Part shown: positions 19,525-29,347 of the stretch, in pieces | Numbering within the stretch: position 1 is the first letter of the stretch | Layout of the letters: each line of letters opens with the position of its first letter | Source of the DNA: Cyanobacterium sp. Dongsha4 | Lineage (GTDB): Bacteria > Cyanobacteriota > Cyanobacteriia > Cyanobacteriales > Cyanobacteriaceae | DNA length: 64,000 nt | NCBI RefSeq assembly: GCF_036345015.1 | Contig: NZ_CP084098.1 | Span: 3,051,326-3,115,325 of the forward strand | Direction of reading: 5' to 3' | Notes under the pieces: model-generated | Database searches by the model: none | Seen by the model: the letters and a program-made list of their open reading frames with translations, nothing else | What the model was told of the DNA's origin: nothing | Program-made: the position numbers and the translations under genes

Positions 19525-19854
19525 AAGGGTTTCCTTATCTACTTATCAGTATCTTTTTTCCGATTTATGCAATTTCAGCAAAATTTTTTTGACTAATTTG
19601 ACTCTGTTGACAATTTTTTTTGGGAATGGCTATTTTAAGAGACTTTTACTGAGTTTCTACAACTCGCTCTTATCCGATATTTTTATACCCAACTGAGAAG
19701 TTGTTTGAAAAGTTTTAGCTCCCCATAAATCCCACTTATTAAGGCTGTTGGGAATAATTAAAACCCTTCATCTCAAAATTTACAGAAAAAATGGCTTGTG
19801 ATAATTATGAATTTAGGTATTAATATTGTTATTAACTATTAAAGACTGAAATTT
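19525..19854. other. Divergent intergenic region
   Basis: The 330-bp spacer separates the minus-strand sigma-like gene from the plus-strand DUF4326 gene. It is AT-rich with TTGACAATTTTTTTTGGGAA near 19607 as a possible -35 region. No gene and no repeat is apparent. Confidence 0.35.
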
Positions 19855-20688
19855 ATGCCCTCAAAATTAGCTAGATATTCTGGACTTTTAGAGCCACATC
19901 AAGAGAAAATTCTCAAAAAGTTTCTCAATGATCATTCAATAAGTAAAGCAAGGGTTTTTGGGTTATTACTGGAAATGTGGGATAAACATAATAATCCTCT
20001 ATTAGAAACAGAAGATAGATTAATTAAACTCAGTGAGTTAGAAACTTTTGTTGATAAATTAGTGGAGAACAAAATTAAGACATTAATGGAAGATAAGCCA
20101 GAAAAGCAGGGTAATAATAAAAACAACATTTATAGCTCGGTTAATCTTGGAGAGAATAGTAATATCGAAATAAATAAAGATAGTTTTTATGGAGATATAT
20201 TAGCTAAAAATATGGGGTCAATGGTTATTGAAAGTGATATAGAAGAGAGAATATTAACAGAAGATGAGAGAATATCATTACTTAAACAGGGTAAGGCAGT
20301 AGTTTTTAATTGCACTGGCGGTATAGATGAAAAAATAAAAGAGTATATTCAATTTAATCCCGAGAAAAGTATTAGTAATGATAAGTGGGTTTATGTTAAT
20401 AAAAAAACTGATTTTGAGTGGACAGAAAATAGCATTTACGGTGACTATACGGGTGAAAAGAATAATAAAGTAGCCTGTGAAAAGTTTGCTAAGGATTTTT
20501 TCAAGAGTAAGAAGTTACAGATAGAAGCCCTAAAAGAGTTGACAGGTAAGGCTTTAGGATGTTGGTGTTATCCTAATCCTTGTCATGGTCAAGTATTGGC
20601 AGATTTTGTTAACAGTGTTTATGCTTCTAATAGCGATAATAGATTTGTTGGGGAAATACGGACAAAAAGCAAGAGCGAAGAAAAATAA
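19855..20688 (+). CDS. DUF4326 domain protein with DNA-binding-like N-terminus
   Basis: The 277-residue protein has a C-terminal DUF4326 domain (about residues 180-255): WVYVNKKTDFEWTENSIYG, KDFF, LTGKALGCWCYPNPCHGQVLADFV. The CWC..PCHG motif gives clustered Cys and His residues that look like a metal site. The N-terminal 80 residues (ISKARVFGLLLEMWDKHNN) look like a small helical, possibly DNA-binding, unit, and the middle is variable. DUF4326 is common in phages and plasmids with unknown function. AT-rich and alone, so it may be acquired. Confidence 0.65.
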   Translation: MPSKLARYSGLLEPHQEKILKKFLNDHSISKARVFGLLLEMWDKHNNPLLETEDRLIKLSELETFVDKLVENKIKTLMEDKPEKQGNNKNNIYSSVNLGENSNIEINKDSFYGDILAKNMGSMVIESDIEERILTEDERISLLKQGKAVVFNCTGGIDEKIKEYIQFNPEKSISNDKWVYVNKKTDFEWTENSIYGDYTGEKNNKVACEKFAKDFFKSKKLQIEALKELTGKALGCWCYPNPCHGQVLADFVNSVYASNSDNRFVGEIRTKSKSEEK

Positions 20689-20692
20689 ATCT

Positions 20693-20860
20693 TTAAGTTT
20701 CACTGAAGCACCAAGCAATAAAACCAATGATAATAAGTAATAAGGCAAAGGATAAATAGTGGGCAATGGAGAGAAAAAAGTTTGTAATCACCGAGATAAG
20801 TAAGAAATAGCCTATCTGATTAAGTAGAAATACAATCAAAACAAATAGAAATAGAATCAT
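20693..20860 (-). CDS. Small hydrophobic protein
   Basis: From ATG 20858-20860 a 55-residue protein is almost wholly hydrophobic, with two membrane segments (MILFLFVLIVFLLNQIGYFL and SFALLLIIIGFIAWCF). An upstream in-frame extension would translate the GAGTTCG repeats and is unlikely. It ends four bases after the end of the DUF4326 gene on the other strand. Its function is unknown and it may be spurious. Confidence 0.4.
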   Translation of the reverse strand: MILFLFVLIVFLLNQIGYFLLISVITNFFLSIAHYLSFALLLIIIGFIAWCFSET

Positions 20861-20870
20861 TGATATACCT

Positions 20871-20903
20871 GAGTTCGGAGTTCGGAGTTCGGAGTTCGGA
20901 GTT
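20871..20903. repeat. Tandem GAGTTCG heptamer repeat
   Basis: Four complete GAGTTCG units and a fifth partial one run without interruption. Further arrays of the same unit lie at 45116-45141 (three units) and as degenerate forms at 35325-35355. Short tandem heptamers of this kind are known as STRR in cyanobacteria. Confidence 0.8.
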
Positions 20904-21030
20904 ATAGTCGTTTCGATTAAGATTGAGACCATTCAATAAAATTTGTAGGGTGGGCATTGCCCACCAATAAGCATTTTGGGATAAACATTTAGATTATTAA
21001 ACTGTTTCATTCTTATTCTAAATAACTATA
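20903..21030. repeat. 128-bp MITE-like repeat, copy 2
   Basis: It aligns over its full length with 10765-10892 and has the same TATAGT ends. It abuts the heptamer array, so its left border is sharp. Confidence 0.6.
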
Positions 21031-21208
21031 AAAGTAATAATTATTGACAAAAAAGCTGAATAAATTGATTTTAAATGAGTTTTTCCTAAATTTAATAATT
21101 TTTTATTCCAAAATTGGCTCGATGATAACTCTCAACGCTTTATTTTTCGATACTTTTTTCATCGAACTCAAGTTTGATATAAGCCCGACACTATCAATAA
21201 AGTAAAAA

Positions 21209-21832
21209 TCAATAAAGTAAAATTAAACGAATTATAAAGGCTATAACTGAAATCGCACAAATTAAGGCTAGTTGTGAAGGAAAGGGAGTGATGGTATATA
21301 AGTTAATGGCATCCCACAAGTAAGTAGGGGTTAATTGATTACCAAGAAAAGGTGTTAGATATGTATATAAGATTAAATAAAGAATGCCGAACAGATGAAT
21401 AACTAATAAGCCTAAAAATGCACTTATGGTAAATAATTCAAGGCGACGCTTACCGGGCAAAACTAAAAAACCACATAACCATGCACCAGGAATAAAACCT
21501 AAAATATAACCAAAACTAGGATATTGGATATAGTCAAAACTTCCTCCTTGATAAAATATGGGTAGTTTGAATAATCCCATAATTACATAAGCAATTTGGG
21601 CATAGGCGGCGGCATTTCTCCCTCCTACCATTCCAGTTAAAAATACTCCAGCTAGTTGATAAGTGATTCCTAAAGATGTGGTGTCTATATTTTCTAGGTT
21701 TGTTGCGTTAGTAGGGATAACAAAAAAAACTTCGACAAAAGTACCAAAAATAGTGAGCATTAAGCCAATTAATGCCCAAAAAAACTCGTTGACTGGGGAT
21801 ATAGGTTGTGGAGGTAAGCCGTTATTATTCAC
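21209..21832 (-). CDS. bioY: Biotin transporter BioY
   Basis: The 207-residue protein is an S-component of an ECF transporter for biotin. Six membrane segments are visible. The BioY signature is the VFLTGMVGGRNAAAYAQIAYVIMG region and GYILGFIPGAWLCGFLV. Solitary BioY can take up biotin or join a general ECF module. It lies 222 bp downstream of bioB on the same strand, which supports the biotin substrate. No ATPase or T-component gene is nearby, so these must be encoded elsewhere. It starts at ATG 21832. Confidence 0.85.
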   Translation of the reverse strand: MNNNGLPPQPISPVNEFFWALIGLMLTIFGTFVEVFFVIPTNATNLENIDTTSLGITYQLAGVFLTGMVGGRNAAAYAQIAYVIMGLFKLPIFYQGGSFDYIQYPSFGYILGFIPGAWLCGFLVLPGKRRLELFTISAFLGLLVIHLFGILYLILYTYLTPFLGNQLTPTYLWDAINLYTITPFPSQLALICAISVIAFIIRLILLY

Positions 21833-22054
21833 AAATTAAATTAAGGAGGAATGTTTCATTTAATTAAGAATTGTTAGGATAAGGGGCTTAAGCCCCTCTG
21901 GAAACACAGAAAAATTGTCGAGCTTTGACTAAGTATTTGTCTTTTAGCTTATGACATAGCATTGGGCAAGTTATTTAAGACTTACTGAGATTTTTGACTA
22001 TCGTTCAGAATTACAATGAAAGATGTAAAATGTCTTAATTTGCTATACTTTGGT

Positions 22055-23140
22055 TTATTTAACAGGAGTTTCTCCGCCTTCTAAGCCCAATTCTGCTAAC
22101 ATGGCGTGATCTTGTTCTGGGGATTGCCCTAAAGTGGTAAGATAATTTCCGATTAGCATGGCATTAATTCCAGATTTTAGACCTTGTTTTTGCCATTCTC
22201 CTAATACTGCCTCTCTACCCCCTGCATAACGAAGTATTTGGGTTGGTAGGATAAATCTAAAAATTGCGATCGCTTTTACTGCTTCAAGGGGAGTTAATTT
22301 AATTTGTTCTCCTAATGGTGTGCCTTCACGGGGATTAAGAAAGTTAATTGGTACGGATTCAACTTCTAATTCTCTTAAGGATAAAGCGAGGTCAATTCTA
22401 TCTGTCCATGATTCGCCCATTCCCATAATACCACCTGTACAGGCCTGAATTCCTACTGCTTTAAGATTTTTGACGGTATCTACTCTATCTTGCCATGTGT
22501 GAGTAGTAACGATGCGATCGTAGAAATTAGCGGAAGATTCTAAATTATGATTGTAGCGAGTAACACCTGCTTCTTTCAATGCTTGAGCTTGTTCAAGGGT
22601 AATTTCACCTAATGCACAACAAGGTTTAACATTTGTTTCAGCGATAATTTGTTTAACAGTGGCTAAAATTTCTTCAAATTCGCTATTTTTCGGGCTATTA
22701 TACTTAATACCTCTTCCTTGGGACACTAAACAAAATCTTTTTGCTCCTGCCTCATCGGCGGCTTTGGCATATTCTAAAATTTCTTCTCTGGTTTTTAAGC
22801 CATAAATGGGGGAGTCTTTTCCCTGATGATGAACAGATTGAGAACAAAAACTGCAATTTTCTGAACAGTTACCAGATTTAATATTAATAATACTACACAA
22901 ATCGACTACGTTACCACAACATTCTTGACGGATGCGATCGGCTCTTTCACACAACAATAATATATTCTCTTCTCCTTCTATTTCCGTTAATTTGAGGGCT
23001 TCTTCTTTTGTAATACGATACCCTGCAACAATTTTATTGCTTAAATCCGTTAACCATTGCTCTAAACTTACGTTGGTTTTTGGTTTACTAACTGTATTTA
23101 CCACCAATATTATCCCCTTGTTTTCAAGAACTCTATTCAC
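22055..23140 (-). CDS. bioB: Biotin synthase
   Basis: BioB is a radical-SAM enzyme that inserts sulphur into dethiobiotin. The 361-residue protein has the CxxxCxxC cluster motif (Cys92, Cys96, Cys99 in GNCSENCSFCSQ) for the 4Fe-4S cluster. It also has LGEITLEQAQ, RYNHNLESS, CTGGIMGMGE and PINFLNPREGTPL, all conserved in BioB. The GTG at 23140 is the given start. The first 20 residues are not conserved in the family, so a later start is possible. It is followed by bioY, giving synthesis and uptake together. Confidence 0.97.
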   Translation of the reverse strand: MNRVLENKGIILVVNTVSKPKTNVSLEQWLTDLSNKIVAGYRITKEEALKLTEIEGEENILLLCERADRIRQECCGNVVDLCSIINIKSGNCSENCSFCSQSVHHQGKDSPIYGLKTREEILEYAKAADEAGAKRFCLVSQGRGIKYNSPKNSEFEEILATVKQIIAETNVKPCCALGEITLEQAQALKEAGVTRYNHNLESSANFYDRIVTTHTWQDRVDTVKNLKAVGIQACTGGIMGMGESWTDRIDLALSLRELEVESVPINFLNPREGTPLGEQIKLTPLEAVKAIAIFRFILPTQILRYAGGREAVLGEWQKQGLKSGINAMLIGNYLTTLGQSPEQDHAMLAELGLEGGETPVK

Positions 23141-23262
23141 GGCTCATTATATCTGATTGTCTCACCCTCAACAATGAAATTTTCTAAACCCTCAAAGTGA
23201 TATATCCATCAAAACTCAATAAATTAAGGTTTACAAACAGAGATAATCAGGAAAATCTTAAT

Positions 23263-23979
23263 TTACTCAGATCTAGCAAAAGTAATCACACTAATAGGAA
23301 TATTGGTATTATTATCTATGTGACCATACAAAAAGATTTGTGCTAAACGATTATTCGGGGCAGTGGTGGGGTCTGTATCATCGGTGTCGAGACAAAATCT
23401 AAATCCTCCTTTACCATTGCTATCTGTACCATAAACTGTTGCGTTAAGTTCTGCATGACAATTCGTGGTAGGCTGATTAGTTTCATTTCCGCTTACCAAA
23501 CCATCTGCAATAACTTGCCAGTTTCCACCACTGGTGCTATCACAAAAAACTTTTCTTTTTAAAAGACCTGGTTTTAACCACTGAGTAGCAGTGGAAGCCG
23601 AAATATCTTCATAACCGTATTCAATACGTGGATTTGTTATGGTACACGTCGTACCATCAATGGTTGAACCATCAGGATAGGTTAAAACTAAACAACTGGC
23701 AGAATCTGAACCTGCGCAACTGGTAGATGTTCTGGTAATCGCTCTCGCACTTTTCATCTCATCTTGTATAAAGGCTAAGGTTTTTTGTAGATTGGAACTC
23801 CTGACGGTTTTTGATTCTACATCTTGATTTGCTCTTAATATATTGACGAAACCACTTGCCGCCATTGCTAAGACGATACCACTAATAACAAGGGCAACAA
23901 TTAATTCAATTAAAGAAATACCTTTCTCTTGAGATTTTTTAAGGCTTAAAAATAGTTTTAATAATTGATATTGATTCAT
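23263..23979 (-). CDS. Type IV pilus-like minor pseudopilin (HpsC/PilW-like)
   Basis: The 238-residue protein has a prepilin processing site KG|ISLIE followed by a hydrophobic helix (IVALVISGIVLAMAASG). The mature start carries the E5 glutamate of type IV pilins. The globular part has several cysteines (CTITN, FRFCLDTDD, NCHAEL) likely to form disulphides. It resembles the HpsC-type pseudopilins of cyanobacteria and PilW-like minor pilins. It is the last of four genes read on the minus strand from 26867. A 247-bp gap precedes it. Confidence 0.75.
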   Translation of the reverse strand: MNQYQLLKLFLSLKKSQEKGISLIELIVALVISGIVLAMAASGFVNILRANQDVESKTVRSSNLQKTLAFIQDEMKSARAITRTSTSCAGSDSASCLVLTYPDGSTIDGTTCTITNPRIEYGYEDISASTATQWLKPGLLKRKVFCDSTSGGNWQVIADGLVSGNETNQPTTNCHAELNATVYGTDSNGKGGFRFCLDTDDTDPTTAPNNRLAQIFLYGHIDNNTNIPISVITFARSE

Positions 23980-24226
23980 AGTTTTTTATCATATTCAATA
24001 ATATTTAATATCACTGGGTGCGATCGCAGGAAACCTTTTAAACTATCTGAAAGAAAAACTCCATAAATTCTTTTTGCTAATTGTTTTAATTCCTGAGAGC
24101 AAAATTAATGTTCTTAAACCAAATTTTTAGATAAATTTAGTAAAGCAAAGAGAGTTTCAAACAAATTAGTAAATAATTAAGAGAAAATAGAGTCCGTTTT
24201 CATTTTTTGAGATAAATTCCATAAAT

Positions 24227-24784
24227 CTAAGGATTATTCAAGTCATATCGCTTATTTTCCACATTGTTACAGTTGCTAGAGGTCACAGTACTATCATAAA
24301 TTCCAGTACGAATCATGCCTAACTGATTAGCAATCACTATACATTTACCAGTTTCATTTGCCCCATTTTTTCTTTTTATGTGTATGGTTTGCAAAAGTGT
24401 ACCCGTTAAACTCCCGTCATACTCAAATGCAATAGTTTGTGGTAACGTTCCCGCAGTAGAGCGAACTTCAACAATATTATTATCATAAGTGATATTTTCT
24501 AAAACACATCCTGATGGAGAACCAGTAACACCTGTCTCTGAAATAGTTACTGTACAATTCTGGCTTTTACGATTAGCATTAATCTGTGCTTCTACTAATG
24601 CCCCCCTAATTTTACTAAAAGCCTCATTAACTCTTTGCTGTCTTTGTTCTTCTAAAAGATTCGGAACACTTATAGCCGCCATTATGCCTACAATGACAGT
24701 AACTACAACAACCTCAAATAAGCTAAACCCTTTATCTTTACTGTATTTATTAAACAATAAGTTAATTACAACTAAGTGCCGCAT
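24227..24784 (-). CDS. Type IV pilus-like minor pseudopilin (HpsB/GspH-like)
   Basis: The 185-residue protein has a prepilin site KG|FSLFE followed by VVVVTVIVGIMAAISVPNLL, with a GspH-like globular region after it (RVNEAFSKIRGALVEAQINA). It resembles HpsB-type pseudopilins. Its start (ATG at 24782-24784) lies inside the upstream pseudopilin gene, an overlap of 23 bases, so the two are translationally linked. Function by analogy: the tip of type IV pili or the hormogonium polysaccharide secretion machine. Confidence 0.78.
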   Translation of the reverse strand: MRHLVVINLLFNKYSKDKGFSLFEVVVVTVIVGIMAAISVPNLLEEQRQQRVNEAFSKIRGALVEAQINANRKSQNCTVTISETGVTGSPSGCVLENITYDNNIVEVRSTAGTLPQTIAFEYDGSLTGTLLQTIHIKRKNGANETGKCIVIANQLGMIRTGIYDSTVTSSNCNNVENKRYDLNNP

Positions 24785-25322
24785 TGGGTAAAACCTCCGT
24801 TGATAAAGTTGTCACGACGTTATCCCCAGTACTCGTATATCGAGGGTGAGGTTGATTGTCATCATAGGAAACGCTATAGCTAATTTGCAATATATTTTCA
24901 GAAGGATTATAAGTGCGATCTATATCATAAGATCTGCCATTCACGCTAATGGTTTGCACTGCATCAGTATATCCTTTTCCCTCTAAATCAGCTTGGAGTG
25001 TTGTTCCATAACTTCCACAATTAGCTGGTGTTGAAGTCAGCATAAAAGCGTGATAGCGTATAAGCTCTAAATCCTCTTGTACTAAGTTTGTTGCTTCTTG
25101 TTTATCCTGTGCTTGAACTCTAAGTAAAGTTGCTAAGACAGTAGCTTGGAGAGAAGCTAAAATAAAACCAGTAATCACGAGAATGGTTACTAATACTTCA
25201 AGAATGGAAAAACCTTCTTCCCACTTCTCATTTTTGGGGCAAACAGTATAATCTTGAGATAATTTATGGGAATGGATATTTTTCAGATTTTTTATCAATG
25301 TAAAAATGAATGAACTTGACAT
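24762..25322 (-). CDS. Type IV pilus-like minor pseudopilin (PilV/GspI-like)
   Basis: The 186-residue protein has a prepilin site EG|FSILE followed by VLVTILVITGFILASLQATVL. The mature N-terminus with E5 is normal. Downstream, TNLVQEDLELIRY is typical of PilV/GspI minor pilins. It begins 3 bp after the end of the preceding 513-residue gene and overlaps the next one, so it belongs to one operon. The four genes are arranged like the pilA9-pilA11 operon of Synechocystis, which is needed for cell aggregation or motility. Confidence 0.75.
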   Translation of the reverse strand: MSSSFIFTLIKNLKNIHSHKLSQDYTVCPKNEKWEEGFSILEVLVTILVITGFILASLQATVLATLLRVQAQDKQEATNLVQEDLELIRYHAFMLTSTPANCGSYGTTLQADLEGKGYTDAVQTISVNGRSYDIDRTYNPSENILQISYSVSYDDNQPHPRYTSTGDNVVTTLSTEVLPNAALSCN

Positions 25323-25325
25323 TAA

Positions 25326-26867
25326 TTAACCTCCTATTCTTTGCCATTGAGTGATTGAACCAATTTGTGGAGGTATATTTGTCGGAACTAATCCGATCGC
25401 ATCCCAATCAGTAATATCTTGAACCACAACTACCTGACCAGTATTAGAGCCACAAGTGCTAGGAGGATTGAACATTCTTGCCCAAACTGCCCCAGTAAAA
25501 CCATTACCGCCACCAGTACCAGCCGCTCCAACCGCATAATCGGGAGCAAAGACAAAACCAAATACCTCAGCACCTCCTGCTAGACAAATATGAGGTTCTT
25601 GGCTAGTTACCCCTCCTGTATTGACACCATATCCAAATATATTCAAGTTTTCCCGTCTAAAAATACTCGGATTACCAGAAGGATAAGTTACAACCTTAGT
25701 AGTCGTATTGCAAGTATATTTATTAGTAACGGAAGTGCAACTGTTGTCTATAACTTGACTACCTCCAATATCTATATTACCGTATAGATTCAACACTACT
25801 TTTCTGCCCGGAACTATAGTTATTTTCTCTCCTCCATTCAAATTGATATTATTGACTTTATATTTATATACCTGCACATCATAGGTAGTACCATTATCAG
25901 TAATTTGTTGAATCTCGATCGGTAAATCTGTGGTTCTTGGGAGAGTAATAGAGTTAGTAATATTTCCTAGATTGTAATATTTCGGATTTGTGTCGGCAGG
26001 TGGTGTTGGTAATGAGGGGAATCCCATAGTAGAGATAATAACATTATTACCCGGAGCAATATTTAAGTCCATATTGTCGCAATCAGGAACAAGGAGCGTT
26101 GCATCAATGATACTATTAGTAGGAGAACCTATTTGCTGATCACTAATCCAAACTCCGGGAAATGGAGTTGATACAGTTGCTCTTCTTAAGGGTATAGTTA
26201 CTTGCACATTGCTTTGCGAACTATTTGTGCTTGTAAATAAATCACTAGCAGAATTAGCACTAGGGTTAATTTCACTTTCTATAGTTAAAATACCATGACC
26301 ATAAATTTGTCCTACAGCCACAGAATTAGCATCAACACTAGATACAGGATTCAAACTAGCATCTGCTAATTGATAGTCAACGACTTTAAAAGCACCCTGA
26401 CGAAAATCAGTGGCACTAGCGGGACTTTCGATAACAGTATCTCCATTAGTTTTAAATTTGCCAACAATCGTACTAACCGTTGTACCACCACCCCCAGCAC
26501 CAGTCAAAGCAGAGCAAGTTGAATTAGTGCTAGAAGTATTAGTAAATGTTCCTTGTTGTTGTGTTGTCCCTGCTTGGGAATCCCAGTCCGCAAGGGGATA
26601 TTCTGCTAATTTGGAATTTTTAGCTAAAAAATTATGCACCCTTGTAACACCTAATTCAGCAACCGCCATGGTTTTTTTGGAGAACTCACCTGCCTGAACA
26701 TTTGTTTTATCTTTGGAAGAGTTAAATAAAGCTAGGCTAGTGGTAATAATCAGAACTAAACCGATGCCGATGGCAAGAATTAATGTATTTCCCTTTTCTT
26801 GGTTATTTTTATTTATTTTATTAACCCAAAGCCACAAATTTAATAATTCTTGTTTTGAGTTTTTCAT
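25326..26867 (-). CDS. PilX-like pilus assembly protein with large exported domain
   Basis: The 513-residue protein heads the pilin operon. Its prepilin-like site is KG|NTLIL before AIGIGLVLIITTSLALF, and it lacks the E5 glutamate, as do PilX-like proteins. The large mature region is rich in Thr, Asn and Gly, with Cys pairs (CTSVTNKYTC, PPSTCGSN). A beta-rich fold (VVLNLYGNIDIGGSQVI) like that of exported pilin-associated proteins is probable. Upstream of it are a repeat-poor gap and a broken DUF29 gene. Confidence 0.65.
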   Translation of the reverse strand: MKNSKQELLNLWLWVNKINKNNQEKGNTLILAIGIGLVLIITTSLALFNSSKDKTNVQAGEFSKKTMAVAELGVTRVHNFLAKNSKLAEYPLADWDSQAGTTQQQGTFTNTSSTNSTCSALTGAGGGGTTVSTIVGKFKTNGDTVIESPASATDFRQGAFKVVDYQLADASLNPVSSVDANSVAVGQIYGHGILTIESEINPSANSASDLFTSTNSSQSNVQVTIPLRRATVSTPFPGVWISDQQIGSPTNSIIDATLLVPDCDNMDLNIAPGNNVIISTMGFPSLPTPPADTNPKYYNLGNITNSITLPRTTDLPIEIQQITDNGTTYDVQVYKYKVNNINLNGGEKITIVPGRKVVLNLYGNIDIGGSQVIDNSCTSVTNKYTCNTTTKVVTYPSGNPSIFRRENLNIFGYGVNTGGVTSQEPHICLAGGAEVFGFVFAPDYAVGAAGTGGGNGFTGAVWARMFNPPSTCGSNTGQVVVVQDITDWDAIGLVPTNIPPQIGSITQWQRIGG

Positions 26868-27680
26868 TTTGATACTTCACCCCTTTTATTCATGTTTTGT
26901 ATCAATTCTTAATGTATTTTTATATAGTTACAATAATAGTAAATCTATTTTTATAATAACTTTATTTTTTCTATTAAATCTTAGTATTTATACGGAACTT
27001 TATTAAAAATTTTTTTACTAATGCTTGAGGATGAAGAAATTGATACTCATTTTTTTAGAGTTTTATCTTTTAACATTGACCAATAGTCAATCAACTAAAT
27101 TCAGATTAAGTAATAGAGCAATTAAAAAAAGGTAATTAATGGTTGCGTAAAAAATATTGACTTAAGAGAATTATATGAGGTGATGATTCTTTGTGGTTAG
27201 ATGAAACTATTGTACTGCTCAAAAAATATGATTAGTTAGATTGAGAGAATTTGATTACAGAGTTAGAGGATTTAGGTAGAGAAGGAAAACATCAAATGGC
27301 GAGTGTTGGAGCAAATTATTCGCCATCTTTTTCTATTACAACCTGAGTTTGATCTAAAATTATCAATTAAGTTAGGCAACAGGTGAACCTCAGTTCGATT
27401 TAAAAATTACTGCTATGGTTAGGTTTCAGGGTGCAGGTTGCAGGTTTTAGGTTTAATTTTCTAATCAAATTGTTTAGTTAATCTAAAGATTGAAAATAAT
27501 AAAATCAATAAAGATGTGTTTTTTGTCAATTCTTTAACCTGATACCTGATACCTTTCCAAAACCGAAAATTCTATATCGAACTCAGGTGAGGTGAAGGGC
27601 AATGGGTGAGAGTTTTACACATTTTGTGGAATTAATAAAAATTGAAATTAATGCGTCTTGGCTTATTTAACAACTCTAAT
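26868..27680. other. Intergenic region with a DUF29 remnant and repeat phrases
   Basis: The 813-bp gap has no intact gene. Besides the DUF29 remnant (27153-27386), the stretch near 27420-27595 holds dispersed repeat phrases (TTTCAGGGTGCAGGTTGCAG, ACCTGATACCTGATACCT, TATATCGAACTCAGGT) that also appear at 10010, 51950 and 60890. Confidence 0.5.
27153..27386 (+). pseudogene. DUF29 family gene remnant
   Basis: Reading across frames gives DLRELYE, then DDSLWLDETIVLL, then ENLITELEDLGREGKHQMAS, then VLEQIIRHLFLLQPEFD. This is the characteristic order of a DUF29 N-terminus. At least two frameshifts and in-frame stop codons interrupt it, and the C-terminal half is missing. DUF29 is a widespread cyanobacterial family of unknown function. 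A broken copy next to repeats shows ongoing gene decay. Confidence 0.65.
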
Positions 27681-28886
27681 TTAAAGTCTAGTTTTTTCCG
27701 CCCAAACACGGGAGGATAATCCCCAAATATAAATGAATCCCTCGGCGGCTTTATGGTCAAATTTGTCGTCACTGCCATAAGTTGACAAATCAGAACTATA
27801 AAGAGAGTTATGAGATTTTCTGCCCACAATGGTGGCATTACCCTTGAAAAATTTAATTCTGACAACGCCGCTTACTCTATCTTGAGTTTGATCAATAAAA
27901 GCATCTAAAGCCGATTTAAGAGGGTTATACCATAAACCTTCATAAACCAAACGGGTGTACATTAAATCAACTTGAGAACGTTTATAATGGGTAACATCGC
28001 TGGTTAAAGTGAGGCTTTCTAAATCTTCATGGGCTTTAATTAACACCAACAGTGCAGGGGCCTCATAAATTTCTCTCGACTTGATGCCTACAACTCTATT
28101 TTCAATCATATCTAATCTGCCAACCCCGTGATTACCAGCAATTTCATTTAATTTAGTAATCAGTGCCACAGGGGATAAGGCTTCTCCATCTACAGCAACA
28201 GGAGTACCTTTTTCAAAAGTAATTTCTACGTATTGAGGCTCATTGGGGGCATCCATAATGGATTTGGTTAAGGCATAGATTTCTTCTGGAGGTTCTGTCA
28301 TCGGATCTTCTAAAGGTCCTGCTTCTATACTACGTCCTAATAAGTTGCGATCGATGCTATAGGGAGAAGATTTTTTAACAGGAGACTCAATGCCGAATTT
28401 TTCTCCATAGGCAATAGTTTCTTCTCTACTCATTCCCCACTCCCTAGCGGGGGCTAAAATTTTCAAATTAGGATTTAAAGCAGTAATTCCTAAGTCAAAT
28501 CTAACTTGATCATTTCCTTTACCAGTACAACCATGAGCAACGGCATCTGCTCCATATTTTTCAGCCGCTTCAACTAATAATTTTGCAATTAAAGGACGAG
28601 CTAAAGCAGTAGATAGAGGATAACGGTTTTCATACAACGCATTAGCTTTAATAGCAGGGAAAGCATAATTAGTAACAAACTCTTCCGTTGCGTTTTCAAC
28701 TAAAGATTCAACAGCACCACACTTAAGAGCTTTTTCTTGAATAGGAGCTAATTCTTCTCCTTGCCCTAAATCCGCCGCTAGGGTGATAACTTCTTTTACA
28801 CCCCATTCATTTTTGAGGTAAGGAATACAAACGGAGGTGTCAACGCCCCCAGAATAAGCTAAAACTACTTTATTGGCACGACTCAT
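27681..28886 (-). CDS. argG: Argininosuccinate synthase
   Basis: ArgG joins citrulline and aspartate with ATP to give argininosuccinate in arginine biosynthesis. The 401-residue protein opens with the PP-loop [10 protein letters not shown] (residues 10-19). It contains [37 protein letters not shown] and YEAPALLVL, all invariant features of the family. The length is normal. It starts at ATG 28886. It is a single-gene unit. Confidence 0.98.
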   Translation of the reverse strand: MSRANKVVLAYSGGVDTSVCIPYLKNEWGVKEVITLAADLGQGEELAPIQEKALKCGAVESLVENATEEFVTNYAFPAIKANALYENRYPLSTALARPLIAKLLVEAAEKYGADAVAHGCTGKGNDQVRFDLGITALNPNLKILAPAREWGMSREETIAYGEKFGIESPVKKSSPYSIDRNLLGRSIEAGPLEDPMTEPPEEIYALTKSIMDAPNEPQYVEITFEKGTPVAVDGEALSPVALITKLNEIAGNHGVGRLDMIENRVVGIKSREIYEAPALLVLIKAHEDLESLTLTSDVTHYKRSQVDLMYTRLVYEGLWYNPLKSALDAFIDQTQDRVSGVVRIKFFKGNATIVGRKSHNSLYSSDLSTYGSDDKFDHKAAEGFIYIWGLSSRVWAEKTRL

Positions 28887-29006
28887 ATTTTTTATATATA
28901 ACCCAACATAGGACTAAGTGCTTATTGTACCAATAAGAGCATCCCAACCCCAATTGCAAGTCAAGATTTGTCTATTTTTGTCTCAAAATTTTTTTGTTAT
29001 TTAGCC

Positions 29007-29035
29007 TTGACTTTTTTTTTTTCTTTCGTTAACAT
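29007..29035 (+). promoter_or_regulatory. Promoter of tRNA-Asp
   Basis: TTGACT at 29007-29012 and TAACAT at 29030-29035 are spaced 17 bases apart and lie just before the tRNA gene. They fit a sigma-70-type promoter. Assigned by eye. Confidence 0.5.
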
Positions 29036-29053
29036 TGAATATGTCAATCAAAT

Positions 29054-29127
29054 GGGATTGTAGCTCAGTTGGTTAGAGTACCTGCCTGTCACGCAGGGTG
29101 TCGCGGGTTCGAGTCCCGTCAGTCCCG
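29054..29127 (+). tRNA. trnD-GUC: tRNA-Asp (GUC)
   Basis: The acceptor stem GGGATTG pairs with CAGTCCC (one G-T pair), and the discriminator base is G at 29127. The D-arm contains AGCTCAGTTGGTTAGAGT. The anticodon stem CCTGC/GCAGG carries CTGTCAC with anticodon GTC for aspartate. The T-arm is CGGGTTCGAGTCCCG. The CCA end is not encoded. No intron is visible. Confidence 0.97.
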
Positions 29128-29347
29128 TTCTTTTTAAACGATTACTATATTGGCAACATTTGTCTTGAGGATAAAAAACTAATGTTGTCTAATTGATAAC
29201 TAATGATATTTGTTTTTAATTCTCAAAGGGGATTTTTTCTTTTTCCTTGATAGAAAGTGATTTCCTAATCGCTATTGCGGTACATCAGCGACCTTAATTA
29301 TATCCTCCTTTTATGTAACATCAAATTATGCCCCTGATGAGTATAGT

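Noticed and set aside
20871-20903. CRISPR array
   Set aside because: The repeats are seven-base tandem units without spacers, and no cas gene is present in the window.
22055-23262. Riboswitch or biotin operator in front of bioB
   Set aside because: No BirA-type operator or conserved riboswitch structure could be recognised in the short upstream region.
27632-27865. Reading frame of 77 codons over the end of argG
   Set aside because: It is an alternative frame inside argG with no coding features of its own.
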